From the NCBI GenBank assembly GCA_031213475.1, contig JARUPZ010000005.1, forward strand, positions 12,843,260 through 12,907,259: 64,000 nucleotides of DNA, given 5' to 3'. The first letter of the stretch is position 1. Every line of letters starts with the position of its first letter. Positions 55,282 through 64,000 of the stretch are shown here, piece after piece. The notes below the pieces were generated by a model, which made no database searches, had not been told where the DNA came from, and saw only the letters and a program-made list of their open reading frames with translations. The position numbers were made by a program, and so were the translations under genes. The stretch comes from Nereocystis luetkeana (Eukaryota; Sar; Phaeophyceae; Laminariales; Laminariaceae).

Positions 55282-58200
55282 GTAAGAAGAAGATTTGGTC
55301 TCTTGACCAGGGGCGGAATTTAGTATCAGTTCTATGGAGGGCTGCTGATTCGTGTGTCTTCGTGGACGGTCAACCCTCTAGGGAGTTCAGAGGGAAAACT
55401 TGGGGGTGATCAGGTAACGATGTCAGCAACGATCAGTGCGTGGTTGGGGGATGATAGAAACTGGTGTCCGAGGAACAAATGAAGACAATCGTACGGCACA
55501 GCCACAACATGACGTACCGGTACTGCTGAGAGCATTCTCCTCTTGGAGGATTGACAGCATTAAACGTTGTTGCGGCTTCTATCGCTTTCTCGGGACTCCG
55601 AGGGGAGGGGGAGAAGATTTGATCGCTTGATCACGGCGAATATTGTTGTCGGTTCGTCGGAGGGCTGGTGCCCGGTATGTGTTTCGGGTATTATATATTA
55701 TGATAACTTAATGGCTCGATGTGCAGGTGGGAGTGGCTGCCTGTACGTCAGAAGGACTGCTGGCCGGCGGTGTGCTTAACCCAATTCGAATTGAATCCCT
55801 CCCCTTTGGGCAAACATAACGCGTGCTACGGTTGTAGGTGTATATAGCACCTTGATTTGCAGACGCTCCTCACACGTGATAAGCCAACAAACTAACGTGA
55901 AGGGGTTGTGATAACCTATAAGCCAGATACACAATCGCATGGGGTTAAGGAATCTACCAAGTATCGAAAGTATTGAAAAAACACACATAAACTCCAAGAA
56001 CATTAGGTATGTATCTCCTGAGATAAGGAGCTCGGTCCGTGGGATTTGCTTGGGCGCCAACATGCAGCCCCTAGCGTACAGGACAGCTCAAGTTATTGCT
56101 TGATGTGAGCATCAGGCGTGTGGTGCGCGGCCCCGCGGTTTGGTCAGGCACCTCGCAGTAGAGGTGAGCATTATCAGCCGGGGTTCAGTCGGACGGTTGC
56201 CGCGTTAGATCCCAGCTCTCCGACGTTGACGATAAAAAACATGGCGCTATAAAGACCACTGTCGATTTCTCGGTCTTGCCCGAGAAGGCAGGAAGAGAGG
56301 GAGGAGAAGGTCAAGTACGCGCGGAACACGCTTGCTTGGCTCAGCTCGAACGGCAAAAAAGCAGAACACGAAGACGCCGGATGACCGAAAAATAAACCAG
56401 AAGGCCCCGGGACCCTCGATCACCATATGTGACACGCATGTTTCGCAAGCTTCAGCGCTGGGATGATACCGGTGGCCGGGATCATACGATGTGGGCGTGA
56501 ACAATACCCTTTCGAAAAAATCGAACAAAGTATACAGGTAGAAAACCCCGCCAGCTATCGACAACCTCTCAGTCCTGTACGTCTTGGGGTGAGACACAAT
56601 GTCGAACGTCTCCACAAAATGATGCCTTTAAACCACGATGCACAAGGAGAGGATCTCGGCAAACTTCGGGGTTATATTGCCAATCAATTCTGCCCCTAAC
56701 ACGTGCTTGACGGGATTGAAGATCCAGAGGGTGCATGTTAATAGAACGGGCCTCCATACGAATCTTTAAGTATAGCCGATAGTGTCGCTCGCGTCTAACA
56801 CGGCTGATTACCACATGCAGGCACCACGATTGGATCCGCCCACGTGGCCGGCACGAGACAGTATGAAGAGCGCAGATATACCATATTGATTTTCCCACGA
56901 AATATACCTCCATGCGTTTGTCAGGATACTACGCTGGATTGCTTTCTACGGCCTTAATGGTCGGCCACCTGTTCTCCGCGCACATCTGGGGACTGGTCTC
57001 CGACCGATACGGCTGCCGTTTCGTCATGACGTTCGGACTCTGCGCAACCGTGGCACTGTCAGTCGCATTCGGTTTTTCGCCTACGTTAGCATGGGCTGTC
57101 GGTCTAAGGTGGGCGGCATACCAACAGGCAAAACACTCATCGTGTTAGCGTTTGATACTTACCAGTGAATGCCTGCAAGCTGTAGCAATGAATGATGCGT
57201 CGAGGCTACGTCGCTGTGAAGAGAGCTTCCATCGTGCTTTTATCACGAGACCAACGTTTCCTATATATATATATATGTATATATCGCTTCTAGGGTTAGG
57301 GTTACCCTAACCCATTAACCCTAACCCAAACATCTATATTCTTCATAAATACGAGTGCCCTTCACAGACATGTCGCTGCCACATCGCCTGCATGTCTTCG
57401 CATCGACAGAGGCAAGACATGCATCAGTATTTTAAAGGCGATAATAGTGATAGAAGGCACGACGCACAAAACCCGTACATTTATAGTATCACGTATTGAG
57501 TAGGTGGACCAAGAACCATGCCTTTAAAGGTTGCATCACTCCTTTGTTTATAATAAACCTTGCCAGCGCGTCCGCAAAGATAATACGGTTGCTCTGCAAC
57601 ATCAGTTGGTGCACCACCTATGTCCTTAGTTCCTGACCGTGTTTCACACGAAACCGTTTAAGGAACCCGCACCCGTTTTGTTGATTTCGTTGGAGCGCCC
57701 CGATACTGCAGCAGATGCGCATACACTACTTTGAAAGGCATCTAGGAGGGGTGGGGGGGTGGGGGTGTCGGGGGGGGTGGCTTACCAGCCCCAACGCGAC
57801 CCCGCCCTTAATATCCCATCAGTGCAATTACATCGTTCGAGTCGGCTGGAGCAGAGCTGAGACCCATCTTTTGCATTACAGAACCCATTCTACCACTTCA
57901 ACTGTTATACAATTATAACGTCAAGCGAACTTAGTCTCCACATACATGAGGTGCGGTTCTGGTCAAGATAGCTTAACCCACCGGGGGCTAGATAGAGGAA
58001 AACAGACGATAGACGTGACGGTTACCACAACCGCCATAGCGTGATCGGGTGACGATAAAGCTAAGTGCCCGACTTACATTGCCATTCGTCATGCGGCATG
58101 CGAGCTCACATAGTGCTACCCATACTATTGATGCTGACGCTACTCATATACGCTTGACAACAGCTAGGTTGGTGTCTATCATAGTCGCTATCTCGGGGTA

Positions 58201-61200
58201 TCAAAGAGATTTCAAATAACGGGGACGAATTCGACCCCAGGGGACTGTTTTCACTGGGTCTGGTGGTGCGATAAAAACGTCCACGGTATCTGAAGGACCG
58301 ACGGCGACTGAGTGATTGCCCCCCTAGCCGGTATGTGGACATACCTTATACCTCTCACTCGTCGATCCCTTGGCGGTGAACGCTCGAGCATGGCCGGTCA
58401 GGAGCAATGAGATATCGGTAGCACAAAGAATTTGACGTACGCTTGCTCAGCTTGGTGCGAGAGGGAGGTTTGGTACACCGTTGGCATGCTGTACCTGGTA
58501 TGTGCTTCGTGGTACCCGACGCTTCCCTTGGAATCCTGCGACCCCTGGGGGAATCGACGCCGTGTTTACCATACAAGAGTGACCTATAGTAGAGGGTAGA
58601 GCTGTGACGAGTCGCGGCTCCTGTACCATCCAGCAAGTGCCTTCGGCCGCATAACGTTTCGCAAGCAGAAACGAAAGTTTTTATCGCCCCCACCACGGCC
58701 TACGTGGGGTAGAACTAGGTGGTACGGCTAGCTGTACGACCCGGCGCGATACTGTTTTCTGCTTTAAAATAATTTGCTCAACCATACCTGGTATACTAAA
58801 CACTTGTTGTCGCCGCTACTACTCCTGTTGTCTACCTCCCAGGTTTCTGCTTGGGTTGTTGAACGGCACGATGGTCGCGTGCAAAGCCCTCGTGTCCGAT
58901 GTATGCGGAAAGGACCACAGCAACGTAGGAATGGGCGTCGTGACAGGTGAGGCACGTCGACGGGATATTCGCGCACATGCGGCGGACGCGTGCTGCGATA
59001 GAAGAAGAACGCACGTTTCTGGTCAAACCAATCTCTCCCTCACGAGGCCCCTTAAGGGCACTGAAAAACTGCTCAAAATCGTTGGAACCCCGTTCGCATT
59101 TTTTACATTAGTGTTCTTGAAATTACTTACTAGCGGACTCGTTCCAAGGCAGGGGTCACACGTTTTGCTTCCTGAGTATATACATATATATATTATATAT
59201 ATATATATGTTAAGACCGATTCACAGATGTGTTTCAGGTTATATCTTGGACTGCCACATAGACAATGTTGGTCGGGTTGCTTGAGCAAACGAATTTCCGG
59301 AATAGTTTTTTTTTGGGTGATTCGAACCCCTCCTGTGAAGAGCTCATAAAATAGTAATCCACCACCCCTACCTGCCGTAGGGCATGTGAGGTTTAATCGT
59401 TGTTTCTCGATGTCAGATTGCAGTAGGTGATGTACAGGGTCAGATTGTAGTAGATGCCGTACCTGGTATAGAGTAAGATTACAGTAGGTGATTAACATAG
59501 TCGGATTATTATAGGTGGTGTGCGCAGTCAGATTCTAGTTGGGTGATGTACAGAGTCAGATTATTACAGGTGATGTAGAGAGTCAGGCCCTGGTGGGTGA
59601 TGTACAGAGTTTCTCTAGTAAGGAGAACCATGCAAAACACTGGGTGCATCCCCCTACACCGCAGCGTGCCCAGGCGTGGCCAATGCACCCAAAAGCGCCG
59701 TGTGTCTATCCGATATATTTCCCGTTTGATCGGTCCTTTGGAGAGAGCGTTTCGGGCTGGAAACATGCCATAGGATGCGAGGCTGGGTTGTTTACGTCGG
59801 TTTTCGAACTTGGATACATGCCAGCCAGTTCGTGGAGCGCGAGCCACTACGCACGGCGGATGTGCCGCGTTCATTATTATAGCCGCAGTACGGTGGCCTC
59901 CCGATGGTATACCTTGTTCTTTGGGCTGGTATTTTTTTCTCATTTCTTGTTTCGCGGCCGTATAGTGCAACCCAGCTACGACTGAGCGGTTGTGCCGCGC
60001 TATGCCTACCGCGATTGGGCGAGTATATTACTCTAGCCGTCATCTCATCCGTCAGTGCGTGCAGGAATTCGGCAAAGTGGGTTGTTCCAATACCCCTTTC
60101 GTGTTTTCTGCATGGACCAGAGTGCGTCGCAGCTTTGCAGGAAAGTTCACCTCACCTGTGTTCAAATTCCCCGCTGATTCCACCAACGTAGTGTAGCTTG
60201 ATGCGGCGGCAAGCAAGTTGTGACCTAAGGTGGCGCGAAGGGGCACACACGTATTGTCTAGCCACGCCTATCGAAAGCATGCCTCTCCTCTCCAACCCGC
60301 TGACTTCCTCCCATTCGTCCACCCTGTCATCGTCCCCGTGCCAATGGGTATCTGCTCTTGATGTGCTTTGACGACACCTGATATGGTCGTCAGCTGCCTT
60401 TGCTATGGGGCAGATTCTTGGGCCTGGCGTCGGGGGCATTTTGTCTGAGCCAGCAACACACCACCCTAGCACCTTCTCCAATTCTGGAATATTCGGGAGG
60501 TGATTCCCGAGATACTGCTGTATATCGGTCGGTTCCATCATATCCTCCGACTGCCCCTCAGCATCCGGAAAAGATGGCGTGGAGTACAATGTGTCGTTGC
60601 CGTCTTTCCATATGTACCCTTGCTGCTCTCGTGACAGCCGCTGGTTCCTATTCAGAATCGACCTACGCTAGGGGGAATGGGCGTTGAACGAGAACAACGA
60701 AGTGATCACAAACTTCCGACAACTTGCATAGTCGTATCGCATTCCCTGTCCAGGAACGCTTTTGTACCGTCTGCTCCGACCACAAGCTGGGCTTGCGCTG
60801 AACGAAAGCGCAAACTCGAAGACGGACCGCTGCATTCGAACGTTGAGAGTAGAATATCAAATGATCCACGGTCGACTATACCAACGCTGTAACGCTGGAT
60901 ATATAGGCTTTGGACCATTTCCTTTTCCTACCCACATACGCGACATGTGCACTCACCACCCGCCGCAAAGAGTACACAGACTCAACTGGAGTATGCCTTT
61001 TTCCGCAGGGCTCTCAGCCGTGTCCACACTGCTAACGTTTCGTGCTGGTGGTTTTACTCCCGCATGCATGTAATTGTTTGTACCGAACTGGAGTTAACTC
61101 GGCGCCTCGGTTGCTTGCATGTTGCTGGAACACCGAACAGGTATCCGTACCTCCTTCCCAACGTGGTTGTGGCTGGGATTGCACTTACGTCCTTGCCGCC

Positions 61201-63328
61201 GGTACTCCTGTTCCTGGAGGGCCCAAAGCTTGGCAAGAAGAGCGAAAACCTAACGTGAGAGAGTATTGTTTAGGCTGTAGTAGCCAGGCTAAAGGCCTTT
61301 ATTTCAACCGGATCTGTCAAGTGTTGTTCGGATTGGTTTAATCGGTTGGGGGCAATCGAGCACGATCCCGTGCGTACATGTTTTTCGGTGCTGCGCGGGT
61401 GTACCGTTGACGACGGAAAGCTCACTTGGGTCACTATTTCGTACTCATACCGTAAGTAGTATGTCTCCCGAGGTGTTCGTACTAAGTCGCCGTTTATTCT
61501 TGAGCGGTTTGGTGATGCCTTAGAATCTCTAGGTAGAAAGGAGTTGTGTCCGGGCACACGATTTGACCAGCAGCAGCAACCGCAGCAGCAACAACAAAGC
61601 AACACGAACGCCTATCATGCTACAACTGTTCCGCATAAGAACATTTCCGCAACAATTGAGAGTGGACGCCATGTTAGTTGTTGTCGGTTTCTTCAGGGTC
61701 GCTATTGAGCGCAAGCGGCCATTACCCTTATCCGCGATCACCCGAACTCAGTCGCTCCCTCCCCCGCACGCACCGTGCAAACGCCACAGCTTTGACGTAC
61801 TTTCCCCGTGTTTCCGTCTTTGCACATTCGCAGGAGACAACGAACATCTGGAATCGTTTGTGCATCAGTGGCATTTAAATTGTTTTCGGTCGGCGGTGGA
61901 GAAACCTGCTTCGACTACCTCCAACACCGATCCCCTTTTCCCGTTCTCTCTCTTCCACAACCCCCAAAGGACGTGCGCGGCAAGGATCTGGGCTTGGTGC
62001 TGCCGTGGCCGCCGCGGAGACAAAGACAACAGTGATGCCCTTGGTCTCGGCAAGGAAGGGGCTGAGGCTGACGGTGGTACCAGATTGCCGTCGTGGGCGC
62101 AGACAGAGGCGGTGCCTACGACCACCAAGCAAAAGGGAATGGGTTGTGATACGCAAACCTTCGAGCGTGACACTAGAGATCCCAAGCCGGAAAGCTTGCT
62201 GTGGCAGCAGCACATCCGCGTCCTCCTCGTCATCGATGCCTTGTATTCGGTATGTACCACCAACTAAAACTCGATTTTACCGTCGTCGCTTCTCTGGGCG
62301 TGGTGTGCCGGACGAATAGCGAAGAGGGGAGGGGGGGGGGGGGAGGGGCGTGCTTAATACCGAGTGTTTTGAGCGCCTTGCATGTTCCAACGCTCTGGGG
62401 TGTGTAGGTGCGTCTGCAACGGCAGTAAAAGTGTTATTACATGTGTACACCTCCCGTGTTATGTCAATTTCTTTGTATAACGTAAAGCAACTTGCGCATG
62501 GCACCCTTCTGAACCTAGGAGCAAGACCACTTAACCCCTTTAGAACCGCAGTCCCGTTTTGGGGACAAACCACTTAAATTTCAAGTAGTTTGTCCCCAAA
62601 ACGGGACTGGGGCTCTAAAGGGGTTAAGCTCGTTGTTTTGTATGGAATAATGAGAGATTTATCAGGAATTAGAATTGGCGCCTCCGACGCGTGCTACGTT
62701 ACGAGTAGCGCAACAAAGGCTTATGAGGCTCCTCGAGAGCGCTGCAGTGTCTCACCCGAAACGTAGAAAATTGATACCACTATGTCCCCGATTTAAAGGA
62801 AATTGCTTAGATCAATGTGTAATCCAAACGCTCTCTGTCTTTAGGTACATAGTGGTACAACGAAACTATGGTTAACCCGGTTGTCATCCATCTTGATTAT
62901 GTGTGCATGTCTACTATTTTTGAGGAACCCAAAATTGGATTGTGACGACGATATAAGGCTGTTCCGCATTCTGAAGAGGCTCAATCGTCAGTCAGTAATG
63001 TGTTCATCCAACGTGGGATACGGGCGTACGTGTGCCTTTCGAGCCACTCGTCCACAGTCGAGGGTGCCATTTAAGGAGGCGTTTTTCTGTAAGCTCAGGC
63101 AGCTTGCAGTAGACCCGCAGCTGGTGCGTGCTGTATGCCTTGATACGGTGGTTCGTAGGCACGAGCAGCTTACCAACAAACCTCATCCTATTTCTGTTTT
63201 CCCATCCCGTCTTTTCACGGTGTATGGCGAAGCTTACATACTCCGGGCTGGAGGCTGTGTTCACCCTGTGGGCGCTCAGTACCGTTGCCAAGGGGGGGCT
63301 TGATTGGTCAGCTCGCGACATCGGGCAG
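55140..63328 (+). CDS. Major facilitator transporter, ZIFL/DHA1-like (3' end outside window)
   Basis: Predicted membrane antiporter. Seven exons join in perfect phase: 55,140-55,281; 56,925-57,108; 58,843-58,946; 60,394-60,499; 61,141-61,254; 61,970-62,249; 63,233-63,328. That gives 1,026 bases or 342 residues, about TM1-8 of an expected 12. All introns are GT-AG (641-1,734 bases). MFS motif A (GLVSDRYGCR) is at residues 70-79 between TM2 and TM3; the antiporter motif C (GQILGPGVGG) is at 149-158 in TM5; RFLLGLLNGT in TM4 is typical of plant ZIF1-like and related TetA/DHA1 proteins. Family members move small ligands, drugs or zinc chelators against protons; the substrate here cannot be told. 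The start is the first ATG of exon 1, shortly before TM1. Remaining exons were not recognised before 64,000. Confidence 0.9.
56174..56924. other. MFS intron 1, distal part
   Basis: No gene is supported here. Frames on the minus strand (56,247-56,615) have no recognised motif and lie wholly in the intron. Confidence 0.4.
56925..57108 (+). CDS. MFS gene exon 2
   Basis: After acceptor TTGTCAG it codes for TM2 (YYAGLLSTALMVGHLFSA), the motif A loop (SDRYGCRF) and TM3. It ends in phase 2 before GTGGGC. Confidence 0.9.
57290..57335. repeat. Interstitial telomeric repeats, inverted pair
   Basis: TAGGGTTAGGGTTA is followed at once by CCCTAACCC and, after ATTA, CCCTAACCC again, so both strand orientations meet head-to-head in intron 2 of the MFS gene. 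Confidence 0.75.
58843..58946 (+). CDS. MFS gene exon 3
   Basis: TM4 (FLLGLLNGTMVACKALV) and the following loop (SDVCGKDHSNVGMGV). Acceptor CTCCCAG, donor GTGAGG, phase 2 in and phase 1 out. Confidence 0.95.
60394..60499 (+). CDS. MFS gene exon 4
   Basis: TM5 with motif C (FAMGQILGPGVGGILSEPA), then THHPSTFSNSGIFG of the outer loop. Acceptor TCGTCAG, donor GTGATT. An antisense open frame of about 145 codons (60,589-60,152) is a shadow of this exon and its flanks. Confidence 0.95.
61141..61254 (+). CDS. MFS gene exon 5
   Basis: (R)YPYLLPN followed by TM6 (VVVAGIALTSLPPVLLFL) and the start of the central loop (EGPKLGKKSEN). Acceptor CGAACAG, donor GTGAGA. Confidence 0.95.
61697..61969 (+). 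other. Possible additional MFS coding segment before exon 6
   Basis: From the acceptor TTCTTCAG at 61,696 the frame stays open, in phase with exon 5 and exon 6, to 62,249. Its start (AIERKRPLPLSAITR, then PPP) resembles HIERRHPLPISSITR in the pseudogene's intron 5 near 47,820, with most differences at third codon positions. The segment is therefore either a longer exon 6 or a separate small exon of the central cytoplasmic loop. I chose the shorter exon 6 because its CCAAAG acceptor is shared with the pseudogene. Confidence 0.4.
61970..62249 (+). CDS. MFS gene exon 6
   Basis: Central cytoplasmic loop, charged and low in hydrophobics (GRRGDKDNSDALGLGKEGAE), ending in TM7 (LLWQQHIRVLLVIDALYS). 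Donor GTATGT. The start is uncertain: 61,970 is shared with the pseudogene, while 61,697 is an in-phase alternative. Confidence 0.8.
62531..62627. mobile_element. TTAA-flanked palindromic foldback MITE, copy 4
   Basis: The best-preserved copy, bounded by TTAA at 62,531 and 62,624. Arms CCCCTTTAGAACCGCAGTCC and its inverse differ at few positions. It is in intron 6 of the MFS gene, and the pseudogene has none in the matching intron. Confidence 0.85.
63233..63328 (+). CDS. MFS gene exon 7
   Basis: TM8 region (LTYSGLEAVFTLWAL) and GGLDWSARDIGQ, the loop typical of ZIFL-like proteins before TM9. It is 96 bases, phase 0 on both sides, donor GTGCGT. The minus-strand frame opposite it is a shadow. 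Confidence 0.9.
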
Positions 63329-64000
63329 GTGCGTGACTCACGTCCCTCGATCCCTTGGATACCCGAGCGCATCTGCAGGAAACCAAACAGCAAGGGGGGC
63401 GCCGCAAACCAGTCGGGGCTGCAACTGGGGTGAAGAGATGTTCCTGAACGTCCAAGACGTAAGGAGATATATGATTATTTCGCGTGTAGCTTTGTCAACA
63501 GCTGTCCTGCTACACGCTCTGCCAAGAAGGTTGATACACCACACAAGTGGCCTCGACGCCCCCCCCTTCACCCCTCCTGAACGATACGGGCGTAAAAACG
63601 TCCTGCTAGCGATATTGAACTAAGTAACAAACGCACGAGGTCTCGGCAACAGTCTCTCGATTCGCCACACCTTACGGTGGTGCTACATTGCTCAATGTCC
63701 CACGACGAAACAATTACGCCCACATTGTGCGAGGGGGGGGGTTCCGGCCCCGAGTCAATTTATGGCATGTATGACGACGCCCGCTGCAGGGTAAGGTTGC
63801 GACTTAATCGTCTCGCGTGAGAATATATCATCTACACCCCGTACAAAAATCGCTATGGAGGCAGAGCACGAACGTTCAACCGGAAGAGCAACCCGATAGC
63901 ATGGTCTACTCAAGCTAGGTAATTAGTGAGACCGGTACTAGAAACAAAAATGCGAACTGTAATCCAAGAGTGCACCGGGTACAGCAGTAACTCATTAGTG
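63329..64000. other. MFS intron 7 (open at the window end)
   Basis: No further transporter exon was recognised. The four remaining transmembrane segments should lie beyond 64,000 or in poorly conserved sequence here. Confidence 0.4.

Noticed and set aside
60152..60589. A 145-codon minus-strand frame with a related frame at 50,422-50,697
   Set aside because: Both are antisense to exon 4 of the transporter gene or pseudogene and its flanks; the sense strand explains the similarity.

Overview
This window is nuclear DNA of a eukaryote, probably a stramenopile and perhaps a brown alga. That guess rests on the mix of elements and on gene style: one recognisable host gene with seven or more short exons split by 0.6-1.7 kb introns, APE-type LINEs, a tRNA-like SINE, Ty3 and Ty1/copia elements, and a Ty3 C-terminal motif of the YWRMRY...EELTRRE kind that I associate, from memory, with stramenopile retroelements. 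TTAGGG-type telomeric words also occur. No species-specific marker was found. There are no rRNA genes, operons or CRISPR arrays. Layout. From 1 to 10.9 kb lies a dense nest of repeats: SINE copies, fragments of one LINE family in both orientations, its 3' untranslated block duplicated at 2.2 and 5.6 kb, an element with internal (AC)n, a long inverted repeat (3.26-5.50 kb), a 537-bp hAT-like element and a pure 418-bp (AC)n tract. From 11.7 to 18.6 kb are diverged tandem arrays around a Ty3/gypsy integrase remnant. From 18.7 to 21.3 kb are SINEs, one of them split by a 395-bp MITE whose empty site can be read from sister SINE copies. From 23.5 to 29.0 kb is a decayed LINE (endonuclease, RT, C-terminal part, (AAC)n tail), broken by a roughly 660-bp inverted-repeat element. 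From 33.4 to 40.4 kb on the minus strand is a composite Ty1/copia with two successive integrase modules. From 42.2 to 43.2 kb is a diverged tandem duplication. The right third holds the only host gene I can support. It is a ZIFL/DHA1-type major facilitator transporter on the plus strand (seven exons, 55.14-63.33 kb, running off the window). Its inverted, head-to-head duplicate on the minus strand (51.70-43.59 kb) keeps exon lengths, phases and splice sites over several exons but carries stops and a frameshift, so it is a duplicated pseudogene. Four copies of a roughly 90-bp near-palindrome flanked by TTAA (4.08, 29.55, 48.26 and 62.53 kb) run through the window. They look like a piggyBac-type foldback MITE; two sit in different introns of the gene and of the pseudogene. 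All other long open frames checked are shadows, simple repeats or transposon debris.
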